A stretch of DNA of 64,000 nucleotides from Phycisphaerales bacterium. Lineage in GTDB: Bacteria > Planctomycetota > Phycisphaerae > Phycisphaerales > UBA1924. Under the pieces are notes generated by a model. That model was not told the origin of the DNA. It did not search any database and saw only the letters and a program-made list of their open reading frames with translations. Of the stretch, positions 17,280-25,602 are shown in pieces. Both the position numbers and the translations under genes were made by a program. Position 1 is the first letter of the stretch; every line of letters begins with the position of its first letter. The stretch is taken from the NCBI GenBank assembly GCA_029213305.1, contig JARGPA010000005.1, positions 1 through 64,000 of the forward strand, written 5' to 3'.

Positions 17280-18596
17280 ATGAATCGATCGAAGTATAAA
17301 TCTCGCCAATCTTTATCAGTTTTGCGAATTGTCGCAGCTGCAGGCGCACTCTGCGTCGCTTCTGCTTTCGCAATAAGCGATGAAATCGTTATGAGAGATG
17401 GAACTGTCTATACAGGTACCATTGTCTCGAAAACTCGTAGAACCGTTGAAATTGATACCCAGGTACATGGGATATCAACAAGACTCAAACTCGATCGTCG
17501 TAGTGTAAAATCCATCGTTACTGGAGATCTTCAAACCGCTCCGACAACTGATGTCCCACAGACAATACTCCCAAAGGTTACGGAACCTGTCGAAGACCCA
17601 AACAAAGTCATAAAAAGAGAAGGGTATAACCTTCTTCTCGAAGTACCACTCAAAGGAACCTTCGGCAAAGAAATCTACCCGCTCGGAGTCGCAAACGCTC
17701 TAGCGTGGGCGGCTGAGAACGAAGTGACTGATGTTGTCTTCCGTATCGATTCCGGCGGCGGCGCTGTCTGGGCCGCGATGGATATGGTCGATATCATGGA
17801 ACAATACAAGGGCAAGATCAAAATGCACATGCTGATTGAATCATCAATTAGTGCGTCTATTTGGCCTAGCTTTACATGCGACACAATCACGATGGCACCA
17901 GGCTCCGACTTCGGGGGCGCCGTTGCATATACACAGAACAGCTCAGGATCTGCAGAAGTAGATCTCAAACTTAACGGTATTTGGGCTGCAAAGCTCGAAA
18001 GCGCAGCGGATGCAAACGGGTTTGAAAGCTACCTTGTCCGCGCCATGATGCTCTCGAAATCTTCAATCTATGCATACCAAGAAGATGGCGAATGGAAGTT
18101 CTCAGACACGACTGAAGGGCTTCCTAAGAACTACGAGACAATCGATGGACCCGACTCCGTTTTGACCCTTACTGCAAAGCAGGCAATCAAGTACGGCCTC
18201 GTCGACGCAATGCCTGACGGGAAATCCTTGCAAGACTTCGCTGAAGCTCAAGGCATTGATAAATGGGATAGCGCCGGAGATATTGGACACGAAATCATTG
18301 AGCGAGATACTGAGAAAGCTAAGAAGCTTTTAGCAAGACTCGAATCAACATACCGAAGCTTCCTCGTTGAATCGAATAATGCAACAGGTAGAAACTATGT
18401 CTCTACCCTCGGGTCATCACTTCAGACAATGAGGAAACAACTGGGGTTGTACAAACGACTCCTTAACGATGCAGAAGAACTACACATGCCTTCAATGGTC
18501 GAAGGATTTGCAGAACGATTGGATATCGATTTCTGGGAAAATGAAATCGAAACTCGGATGGCCGAACTCAGACGCACACGCCGCAGAGGACCTTGA
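17280..18596 (+). CDS. Secreted ClpP/NfeD-N-like (serine protease fold) protein, paralog 1
   Basis: 438 residues from ATG 17280, with GAGGA about 9 nt upstream. Layout: signal peptide (to about residue 33, AISDEI); a small beta domain about 35-80 (IVMRDGTVYTGTIVSKTRR); a linker; and a ClpP/crotonase-like domain about 110-300. In the latter, DVVFRIDSGGGAVWAAMDMVD matches the oxyanion Gly-rich strand of SppA/NfeD1b proteins, and SISASIWPSFTCDTITMAPGSDFGG matches their nucleophile region (ASAGxxIAxAADxIxMAPG). A Ser is present at the SAS position. The Lys of the catalytic dyad cannot be placed by eye. The C-terminus is helical. A diverged paralog lies at 52.7 kb. Location would be periplasmic. 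Confidence 0.78.
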   Translation: MNRSKYKSRQSLSVLRIVAAAGALCVASAFAISDEIVMRDGTVYTGTIVSKTRRTVEIDTQVHGISTRLKLDRRSVKSIVTGDLQTAPTTDVPQTILPKVTEPVEDPNKVIKREGYNLLLEVPLKGTFGKEIYPLGVANALAWAAENEVTDVVFRIDSGGGAVWAAMDMVDIMEQYKGKIKMHMLIESSISASIWPSFTCDTITMAPGSDFGGAVAYTQNSSGSAEVDLKLNGIWAAKLESAADANGFESYLVRAMMLSKSSIYAYQEDGEWKFSDTTEGLPKNYETIDGPDSVLTLTAKQAIKYGLVDAMPDGKSLQDFAEAQGIDKWDSAGDIGHEIIERDTEKAKKLLARLESTYRSFLVESNNATGRNYVSTLGSSLQTMRKQLGLYKRLLNDAEELHMPSMVEGFAERLDIDFWENEIETRMAELRRTRRRGP

Positions 18597-18637
18597 TTCT
18601 GAGATTTCTTTTTCCGTAGTTCAAGACTAAATACAAC

Positions 18638-18673
18638 AAAGCCCCATGCAACGCTCTTGCATGGGGCTTTTCT
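18638..18673 (+). terminator. Intrinsic terminator after the ClpP-like gene
   Basis: 14-bp stem AAAGCCCCATGCAA / TTGCATGGGGCTTT with a 5-nt loop and a T-run; 41 bp after the stop codon. Confidence 0.92.
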
Positions 18674-18830
18674 TTGACAGAACTGATTCAACGAGTTTGT
18701 TCATCGTAAATCGATCATCATCCATCACTCCTCGGTCACGCACTGTGACAACCCGACATCTTCAGCCGATGAGAAACACAACATCGTATATGTGCTAGAT
18801 ACCCGATCGTCGTTAACTGCGTGGCGCATG

Positions 18831-18855
18831 AAAAAACCCTCGTCGTGAGACGAGG
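18831..18855 (-). terminator. Intrinsic terminator of the prepilin-like gene
   Basis: 7-bp stem CCTCGTC / GACGAGG with a 4-nt loop, followed on the minus strand by G and six T. It lies 43 bp past the stop of the prepilin-like gene. Confidence 0.88.
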
Positions 18856-18897
18856 ATTTATGAAGGTCATATGGGTTATTTGATGATCCCTGAACTA

Positions 18898-20007
18898 TTA
18901 GTTACAGGTAGGATCTCGTGGAGCACCGTCAATACGGCGACCAATATCCTTACCACCAAAGTCGATACCTTGCAAGCCATGGCGTGTCCAACGGAAGCGT
19001 TGGCAATATGCAGGCTCATCAGCACGGTTATTCAAACCACTCTTTGGAAGAGGGAATGTATCCAATGGAACGTACTGCTGTTCCCAGTCTTGAGCACGCT
19101 GATCTGAGTTCCAACCTGGGTTAGAATCTGATGATTGCTCTGAACGAACCGAACCGTCGAAGAACGCGAGGTTAGGCTTCGCTTCTGGGTATGCGAAGTA
19201 GAGTCCTGACTTGTCTGAGAAGCGATCGAACTCTTCAAAGAGCATTACCTTACCTGAAGTGTGAGCAACCTGAGTAATCTTACGATTACCGGTTCTTGGG
19301 TTACCATTTGAAGTGAACAGGTGAGGAGTTGTATCAATCGGGCGCCAGACTTCGTCTGATTCGCTGATACCGTCACGCTGCCATGCTGCAGGAACCATCT
19401 GGTATGTCGAAGCGAATGGCCAACGCATTTTCACATAGGTTTGATCCCATGTGGAGTCAGTGTCGTAGCCTGCAGGAACATCATTCGCATAAGGAACAGT
19501 ACTTCCAGCAGCGTAATCAGTTGAGTTTTCTTGCCAGTCGATCAAGTTCTTGTCGAACGGGCTTGCAGCGATTGGTTCAGGTTGAACATCTGTAAGGAAG
19601 TCAAGGAGAACCAAGTGTGAGTAACGACGGTGTGGTAGACGACCATCAAAGAGGGTAATCTTGAAGTTACCTGCACCACCCTTGTAACGACCGGTTGCAC
19701 GCCACAGGATTTCCTGATTTTGACGTTGAGCAGCTTGGGTTTCTGAGTTTGGTGTTCGTTCAACACCGTCTGCCATGAGGTAAGTTTCGCCTGCACGCCA
19801 GTTGTAGCTGAAGATTTTATCATTGTTATCAGCAGCGTAGTTTGCAGAACCAGTGTTCAATGATCGCATGTTGGCCTGTGAGAGCACATTCTTAGCTGAT
19901 CTTTGAGCCTGCCCTAGCGCGGGGAGCAGAATCCCGATGAGCAAAGCGATGATCGCAATCACCACTAGTAGCTCAATAAGTGTAAATGCATTTTTCCGTC
20001 TTTCCAC
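18898..20007 (-). CDS. Prepilin-type (DUF1559-like) pseudopilin protein
   Basis: About 369 residues from GTG 20007. The apparent ATG at 20019 is part of ATGGAGG, whose GGAGG lies 5 nt before this GTG, so the GTG is the better start. The protein begins VERRKNAFTLIELLVVIAII, a class III prepilin leader: cleavage before F and methylation are expected by the family. A hydrophobic helix follows, ending at LLPALGQAQ. Near the C-terminus KPNLAFFDGSVRSEQS is the planctomycete H-x9-DG-like module. Such proteins are numerous in Planctomycetota, and most are of unknown role (pseudopilins of secretion or adhesion). It has its own terminator. No peptidase gene is nearby. Confidence 0.88.
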   Translation of the reverse strand: MERRKNAFTLIELLVVIAIIALLIGILLPALGQAQRSAKNVLSQANMRSLNTGSANYAADNNDKIFSYNWRAGETYLMADGVERTPNSETQAAQRQNQEILWRATGRYKGGAGNFKITLFDGRLPHRRYSHLVLLDFLTDVQPEPIAASPFDKNLIDWQENSTDYAAGSTVPYANDVPAGYDTDSTWDQTYVKMRWPFASTYQMVPAAWQRDGISESDEVWRPIDTTPHLFTSNGNPRTGNRKITQVAHTSGKVMLFEEFDRFSDKSGLYFAYPEAKPNLAFFDGSVRSEQSSDSNPGWNSDQRAQDWEQQYVPLDTFPLPKSGLNNRADEPAYCQRFRWTRHGLQGIDFGGKDIGRRIDGAPRDPTCN

Positions 20008-20367
20008 GACGACCTCCATCCGTCAATGTGCCTTTTTTAATCAATCTCACACAAGTGAAACGAATCGTAAAGCACTGACTTTTTGATATTTTGATGACTA
20101 CTCGAGCCCGTAGGCTGTGCGGTTGAGTATTTCATCCTTGTTTCTGTTCGTATCCCAATGATTAACGGTTCCAGCGATCCCCGTACACTTTGCCGTAATT
20201 AAAGGGAGAAATTTAACGATGCCGCCCATCGAAAGGACGAGACATCCACACGATGCCCAATCCATTGATTATTCCAGCCTTATTTATAAGGCTTTTGACT
20301 CGATTTCGCAACCCCTTGGCTACAACTACTCAAAAAAAGATTAACGAAAGATTATGTTCGTGTTCTA
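20008..20367. other. Intergenic region upstream of the prepilin-like gene
   Basis: About 360 bp. It must contain the minus-strand promoter of the prepilin gene. On the + strand there is a short frame of 41 codons (20219-20344) behind AGGGAG at 20203-20208 with 10-nt spacing, unsupported otherwise. An inverted repeat AGCCTTA / TAAGGCT (20276-20282 / 20287-20293) followed by TTTT lies inside it. Confidence 0.4.
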
Positions 20368-21858
20368 CTAGTACGCATTGCGGTGGATAAACCCACGATA
20401 AATCGTCATTGTCAGAATGCGAATATCAAACCACAATGTCCAGTTTCGGATGTAGAACAAATCGTACTGAAGCCGTTTCCGCAGACTTGTGTTCCCACGA
20501 AGCCCGTTTACTTGAGCCCACCCTGTCATCCCAGCTTTGACTTGTTGTCTGAGCATATATCCGCGCCAATCCTCACGGAATCGGTCTATAAGCTCTGGAC
20601 GCTCTGGACGCGGACCGACGAGTGCCATATCCCCGCGTAATACATTGAACAACTGGGGGAGCTCGTCCAAGCTCGTTTTACGCAGCCATGCACCAATTTT
20701 GGTAACCCTTGGGTCATTTTCCTCTGTCCAACTCTCAGAACATACTCCAGATCGCTCATCTGTTGACGATGACGAGTTCTTTGGACCTGTACCCATTGTT
20801 CGGAATTTCCAGATTGCAAAGGTGTCGCCCCCAAGGCTTACTCTTTGCTGACGGAAGAATACCGGCCCCTCACTAGTTGCTCTGATTGTGATAGCAATGA
20901 TGAACATCAAAGGCGCAAAGAGAATGATCCCCAAAATCGCACCGAAGATATCGAGCGCTCTTTTAATGACTCCACCCATGCCGGTCATCGGACTTTCTCG
21001 GTAACTCAAGATGGGCATCCCCTCAAGTTCAGAGACGGCCATATTTTGTGGCAAATACCTCGGATGCACATCAGGAACAATGCGTACATCAATCGCAAAG
21101 CGCTCTAAACGACGCAAAATCATTGGTAACTGCGCAGACATCGCACTCGGAATCGCGAGATAGATTGCATCTACTGGACGCTCTTCGAGAAGCAGTTCAA
21201 GTTCACGAACGCCGCCTGCGACAGGTAAGTTCAAACATGTATGTCGCGAAGTTTGCTCATGATGTGAGATGAAGTATTCGACTCGAATCCCAGTCCAGGT
21301 ATTGCGAGCAAGGGTGCGAGCAGTGATTTGCCCGAGTCGTCCCACACCCACAATTGTGACATGACGCATGTTTTTGCCGCGTTTACGCATGGAACGCAGG
21401 AATAACCGAAGCAAAATCCGCATAGAACCCACTAAGATCGGCATTGCAACCGCGAAGATCGCGAGCTGGAATCGAAATGGATCTGTCGCTAGTCTCCATC
21501 CAGGATATTCCTGTGCAGGCGGACCTACGCCTCCGAGCTGACTCGAACCTACTGCCCAAAGAGCAACAATCATCAACATGATTGAAACGAAAGATGCTTT
21601 GATAACTTGACCAAGTTCGCCGACGAGTGCTTGATCGCGTCTGGGTTTGTAGAGTTTAAAACAAACCATTGTTCCAATTGTGATCGGGACTGCAAAGACA
21701 ATCAGGGAGCTTTTGAACAACTCTTCCCATCGTTCAGGGTATGGCTCTTGGAATCGATCGAGTCGAATTCTCCACGCGAGAAACGCAGATGATGCGATAG
21801 CAACTGCGTCGAGTACCCCGAAAAGGGATACAAATAAGTTGTGTCTTTGCCTAAGCAA
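20368..21858 (-). CDS. Undecaprenyl-phosphate sugar phosphotransferase (WcaJ/WbaP-type polyprenyl glycosylphosphotransferase)
   Basis: 496 residues from TTG 21858, with GAGGG 6 nt upstream. It transfers a hexose-1-phosphate to undecaprenyl phosphate, the priming step of exopolysaccharide or capsule synthesis, at the inner membrane. Layout: four TM segments in the first about 150 residues; a CoA-binding-like Rossmann domain about 155-280 (HVTIVGVGRLGQITARTL); a re-entrant TM helix about 300-325; and the catalytic domain with FFRQQRVSLGG, FKFRTM-like IWKFRTMG, TSLDELPQLFNVLRGDMALVGPRP and KAGMTGWAQVNGLRG. It stands alone without other glycan genes, so it may prime a pathway encoded elsewhere. 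Confidence 0.93.
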   Translation of the reverse strand: MLRQRHNLFVSLFGVLDAVAIASSAFLAWRIRLDRFQEPYPERWEELFKSSLIVFAVPITIGTMVCFKLYKPRRDQALVGELGQVIKASFVSIMLMIVALWAVGSSQLGGVGPPAQEYPGWRLATDPFRFQLAIFAVAMPILVGSMRILLRLFLRSMRKRGKNMRHVTIVGVGRLGQITARTLARNTWTGIRVEYFISHHEQTSRHTCLNLPVAGGVRELELLLEERPVDAIYLAIPSAMSAQLPMILRRLERFAIDVRIVPDVHPRYLPQNMAVSELEGMPILSYRESPMTGMGGVIKRALDIFGAILGIILFAPLMFIIAITIRATSEGPVFFRQQRVSLGGDTFAIWKFRTMGTGPKNSSSSTDERSGVCSESWTEENDPRVTKIGAWLRKTSLDELPQLFNVLRGDMALVGPRPERPELIDRFREDWRGYMLRQQVKAGMTGWAQVNGLRGNTSLRKRLQYDLFYIRNWTLWFDIRILTMTIYRGFIHRNAY

Positions 21859-22056
21859 TACGAACCCTCACGAATGGACTACACGATTAATTGCTAAATC
21901 ATGATTGTCCCACTCAGAGTGTAGAACATCTGACATGATACTGCGCACTCATCCACACAAGGATCTGACGAGTTTCCTCGATTTGTACGATGAACTCACT
22001 TATCAGGATTAGAAATTAGGGAAGAATGAATAAACCTGATCAACATTGAAATGTTG

Positions 22057-22992
22057 TCATCCTTGAGCGTTCGACTCATTCGTAGATTGTTCTTTCAAAT
22101 CTTCGAGAGCCATTCTCAATGTATCTGTGAGTTGAGCACCAGAAGGCGGCACAATCCGTACTTTCGCAAACAGATCCCCATTTTTCCCCTTCGCGGACGC
22201 AAGGCCGTGGCCTGGAATTCTGAACTTTGATTCACTCATAGTCCCAGCCGGCACACTAAGTGAAACGACTTTCCCGTCAATTGTTGGAACCTCAACTTTC
22301 GCACCCAAAGTTGCTTCTGCGATATTCAGTGGAAGTTCAACTATCAAATCGAGCCCGTCATCGATTCTTGAATACCGAGTATCTTGCTCGACATGAATCA
22401 TGACATATAGATCACCCGAAGGCCCGTTCGGCATTGGGCTCGAAAGCCCTTGTCCTTTCAGTCGGAGTTTCCCCCCACTTTTGACGCCTTTGGGTATTTT
22501 CACTTCAATAGATTTGTTTGAACCGTCGCTGCTTGGGACAGTGATTCGTTTGTTTGCACCTTCATGAACATCACCTAAAGTGACATTCAACCCGACTCTG
22601 ATATCTTGTCCTCGGACTGGTTGCCTTGCTCTGCTGTGTCCACCGCCGCCGAAACCACCGAACCCTGCACTGGATCTACCGCCGCGGCCGCCGCCACCGA
22701 ACATGGCGTCGATAATTGATCCAAGATCTCCAAAATCGACATTCTGTGAACTCGTGTACTCTGCTGGTCGACCTGACACATAACGCTCGTGTCCGAGTTG
22801 ATCGTACTTTGCTTTCTTTTGAGCATCTGAAAGCACTTCGTATGCTTCGTTTAACTCTGAAAACTTCTTCCCTGCTTCAGGATCATCGTTCACATCAGGA
22901 TGTAGTTTTCGTGCTTGTGAACGAAAAGCGCTTTTGATCTGATCTGCATCCGCACTTTTATCAACCCCGAGCACTTTGTAGTAATCTTTCAT
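22057..22992 (-). CDS. cbpA: DnaJ/CbpA-type co-chaperone without zinc finger
   Basis: 311 residues. J-domain at 1-70 with YYKVLGVDKSADADQIKSAF and the essential HPD (KLHPDVNDD). Then a Gly-rich G/F region about 90-125 (FGGGGRGGRSSAGFGGFGGG), then the two C-terminal beta-sandwich substrate-binding domains (VRGQDIRVGLNVTLGDVHEG; LNIAEATLGAKVEVPTIDGKV). The CxxCxGxG zinc repeats of true DnaJ are absent, so it is a class B (CbpA-like) co-chaperone that would stimulate DnaK. GAGGA about 10 nt upstream. Its stop lies near a region with no terminator that I can see. Confidence 0.95.
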   Translation of the reverse strand: MKDYYKVLGVDKSADADQIKSAFRSQARKLHPDVNDDPEAGKKFSELNEAYEVLSDAQKKAKYDQLGHERYVSGRPAEYTSSQNVDFGDLGSIIDAMFGGGGRGGRSSAGFGGFGGGGHSRARQPVRGQDIRVGLNVTLGDVHEGANKRITVPSSDGSNKSIEVKIPKGVKSGGKLRLKGQGLSSPMPNGPSGDLYVMIHVEQDTRYSRIDDGLDLIVELPLNIAEATLGAKVEVPTIDGKVVSLSVPAGTMSESKFRIPGHGLASAKGKNGDLFAKVRIVPPSGAQLTDTLRMALEDLKEQSTNESNAQG

Positions 22993-23037
22993 CCAGAGAT
23001 ATCCTCATCTGTTTAATCTGCGATCTGAAACAATAAT

Positions 23038-23066
23038 AGAAAACAAGCGACGCTAAAGCGTCGCTT
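23038..23066 (-). terminator. Intrinsic terminator of the CpeT-FKBP gene
   Basis: Perfect 10-bp stem AAGCGACGCT / AGCGTCGCTT separated by only 2 nt, followed on the minus strand by GTTTTC. It lies between the FKBP fusion gene and cbpA. Confidence 0.82.
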
Positions 23067-23132
23067 GGTCTTTGATTCAATCAAATTGAAGTCGGCAATT
23101 TCAGATACAGACTGATAGCGTCATTCGACGCA

Positions 23133-24230
23133 TTAATCGTGATTATGACCAGTGTGATCGATTTCACCACCACCTTCAGGCTGGCCTTCAACATGATCAA
23201 TGTGCGCCATGTATGCATTGAAGAGCAATCTTGAATCTGATGGAATGTTCGCACGAGGGTTTCCCGTTGCTCCGTATCCTAGATATGCTGGAATCAGCAT
23301 CTTTCGATGATTTCCCATCGCAAACCCTTCCATACCAATTCCCCATCCAGTGATTGCACGAGTCAATGGTGGATAAGTAAATACAAAAGGTTGATTGCGG
23401 GAGTAGCTCGAATCGAATCGAGTTCCGTTTGCAAGGAATCCATGATAATGAACATGAAGTTGGTCACCATCATGAGGGAGAATTCCATTGTCTCCACCGA
23501 TGTAGTCAATCATGACCATCCCGTCGTCGAGACGAGTGACTGTTGCGTAAGCTTCGCTGCGTGTGAATGTATATGCAGAGTTTGTATCTGCTCCCCAAAC
23601 AACATTCCCGTCTGCATCGAATCCACGATCTGCAACGCTCATGCTATTGCCGTCAAGAGTCATGCTTGATGTCATTTCAACTGCGCCTGCAACACCTGTT
23701 GGATAAGGATATGGGGTTGCGCCAGTGAATCCTGATGAAGTGGATTGGAGTTCAACATCTAGAGTTGCGATCAAGTCGTCTGCTGAGAGATCTGGGAAAA
23801 GATCTGTTGCCAATCCCATGCCATCGAATACTCCCTGAGCAACATCTCCAACTGCGAACTCGTAAGTACGCAAGCGAATATCACCCTTATAGCGATACAG
23901 TTGAAACACTGATCTTCTATACGGTTCCCAAGGAGTATCTGCACGAACACTTTCTACATAGAATGTGTCTGTCAGATTCTCTACAGGTGCGGGAGCAACA
24001 TTCATCATGATGCTGTCGCCGCCTTCGATGGCTGTAGTCGTCTTCCAAGTTCCAGTCAGCGCGTCCGCGATTTGAGCGATTCCGCTATCTGACCATGCTG
24101 GTGCGTATGGGCCGGGAGCAACATACTTCGGCGCTTCGACAGGTGCCGCATCCTGCGCATAAGTGCTTGTGGCGATGAGCCCCGCACTCACAACAGCTGT
24201 GAGCAAACTTGGCATAGTTTTCTTGAACAT
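23133..24230 (-). CDS. Secreted fusion of a CpcT/CpeT-like domain with an FKBP-type peptidyl-prolyl isomerase
   Basis: 365 residues, AGGAG 7 nt before the ATG. Signal peptide 1-25 (ends TYAQDA). Residues about 50-225 resemble the CpcT/CpeT family: a start like LTGTWKTTTA, then DTFYVESVRADTPWEPYRRSVFQL and GDIRLRTYEF correspond to that family's FYxEQAxxxxxxxPYRQxVxxL and IRLxxY segments. Residues about 235-345 are an FKBP domain: VHYHGFLANGTRFDSSYSR, FVFTYPPLTRAITGWGIGMEGFAMGNHRKMLIPAYLGYG (in parts), IPSDSRLLFNAYMAHI. The tail is His/Asp-rich (DHTGHNHD). FKBP part certain; the CpeT assignment is by pattern. CpeT proteins are bilin lyases or related beta-barrels, but no bilin context exists here. 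Probably periplasmic. Confidence 0.82.
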   Translation of the reverse strand: MFKKTMPSLLTAVVSAGLIATSTYAQDAAPVEAPKYVAPGPYAPAWSDSGIAQIADALTGTWKTTTAIEGGDSIMMNVAPAPVENLTDTFYVESVRADTPWEPYRRSVFQLYRYKGDIRLRTYEFAVGDVAQGVFDGMGLATDLFPDLSADDLIATLDVELQSTSSGFTGATPYPYPTGVAGAVEMTSSMTLDGNSMSVADRGFDADGNVVWGADTNSAYTFTRSEAYATVTRLDDGMVMIDYIGGDNGILPHDGDQLHVHYHGFLANGTRFDSSYSRNQPFVFTYPPLTRAITGWGIGMEGFAMGNHRKMLIPAYLGYGATGNPRANIPSDSRLLFNAYMAHIDHVEGQPEGGGEIDHTGHNHD

Positions 24231-24610
24231 TCAAATATCTCCTCAAACGATTGGAAAAGTTAGGTCTGCGAATTATAGGCCTCCCAGTGTTGAATCAACG
24301 ATCAGTAGGCTTGAATAGCTTGAACCATCAACTGTGTATAAAGCTGCCCAAAACCCTGATGTTTTTTGTCTACAAGATCCCTGATTCGGGTTGTAGAACG
24401 CACTGAAACGCCAAATCTTGCGAGTTGAAGGCATGAAAATCAGTTGAGGACCAATCAAAAAAATGATACGATTTAGGGATGAGTCGGGATCATTAAACCC
24501 AAATACTGCGTAGATTTATTAGTTCATTTAATAATTATCGCAATTAATACAACCGCTTGTTTAATATAATATTTATTACATTAATTCAATACTGCTGATA
24601 TGGACATCTC
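24231..24610. other. AT-rich intergenic region before the two-TM paralog pair
   Basis: 380 bp. The right third (24480-24600) is markedly AT-rich with TTAATATAATATTTATTAC around 24560-24580, a likely promoter zone for the gene at 24611. A 61-codon minus frame (24273-24458) has no ribosome binding site and an unconvincing composition. Nothing else is recognised. Confidence 0.4.
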
Positions 24611-25279
24611 ATGGGACTCGATTCATTCTCAAATCAGGAACAACCGAAACCAGATAGAGATTCGGTTGCACATTCAAACCCATCTGAATCGGGGAGCGAT
24701 CAGCAAGAAGAGATCTCCATGGTCGACGAATCAGTACTCGAAGAAACTGTATTGTTTGAAGATTACAAACCTCGTTCATCAGAAACGATTATTCGACAAC
24801 GAGAGTTGTTAAGAGAATCTGAAGCTGCTGAAGCCGCTGCGATAATCCTCGATGACGCTGAACCGCTTGATCTAGATTACAACTTAACAGATCTTTCTCA
24901 GAATATCACTGATCCCAAAGCAAGACAGCTCCTCAACAGAGCAAATCTACAGAACCAGAAACGATTAGAAGGACACGAGCTTTCATTTCTGCATTTGCTA
25001 TACGCTCCTGGGGCACAGTTTGTATATGCATTATTGATCATCGCAACACTCGGTGGAATGATCGGATTAGCAGCAACAATCGAATCTCCAACGCTTGTTT
25101 TAGTTGCTGGAATTGCGTCCCCGATTTTGTTACCACTCTGTATTTGGAAATGGATCCGTTGGCTCGATTCGACTCCATACTACTATCGCTTACTGACTTC
25201 CCTCGGCGAAGATGCCCGAAATCTACTCGATTACCGTCTATTCTGGAAACGGAACAAATCCTCAAGTCGAATCAAATAG
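24611..25279 (+). CDS. Unknown membrane protein, two-TM family, copy A
   Basis: 222 residues. Residues 1-125 are hydrophilic, acidic and probably disordered or coiled (ETIIRQRELLRESEAAEAAA). Two TM segments follow at about 134-156 (FVYALLIIATLGGMIGLAA) and 160-182. Then comes a short conserved tail, RWLDSTPYYYRLLTSLGEDARNLL (given in one family pattern: RW-x3-PY-x-YRL-x2-SLGEDA-x-N-x-L), and a basic end. The same TM pair and tail recur in the gene at 25603. I do not recognise the family. Likely topology: N-terminal domain and C-terminal tail on the same, probably cytoplasmic, side. Confidence 0.7.
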   Translation: MGLDSFSNQEQPKPDRDSVAHSNPSESGSDQQEEISMVDESVLEETVLFEDYKPRSSETIIRQRELLRESEAAEAAAIILDDAEPLDLDYNLTDLSQNITDPKARQLLNRANLQNQKRLEGHELSFLHLLYAPGAQFVYALLIIATLGGMIGLAATIESPTLVLVAGIASPILLPLCIWKWIRWLDSTPYYYRLLTSLGEDARNLLDYRLFWKRNKSSSRIK

Positions 25280-25602
25280 ACACGAGTTCATATGAACTTA
25301 ATAGCAATCTGTGATCGAAGATATATTACTTCAATTACTCCATTTTGACGCATGAACCGGGCGTCAACATCACTTTAAGAACTAATTAATCCAACTTCAT
25401 CGATTTACATGGAATCATGTCAACCAAAGCACCAATAGAACTGTAGAGTTGTTGTGGGAGTAGGAATCGTTTTGAGTATCGTGCAATATCGAACTCTGTA
25501 AGACGATACGCTGTATAGTGATTCATAGCTCTTGCATATCGATGGGGACAATGAAGTCGTATTGATGAATACATCAATCCAATTTCTCGAATGAGGGTAA
25601 TA
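25280..25602. other. Intergenic region between the two-TM paralogs, with two inverted repeats
   Basis: 323 bp without a gene. It contains a 14-bp perfect palindrome AGTTCATATGAACT at 25285-25298 right after the stop of copy A, and a 7-bp inverted repeat TTGACGC / GCGTCAA at 25345-25351 / 25361-25367. Neither has a T-run. The rest is presumably promoter and leader for copy B. Confidence 0.45.

Noticed and set aside
24273-24458. 61-codon minus frame upstream of the CpeT-FKBP gene
   Set aside because: No ribosome binding site and no protein-like pattern.
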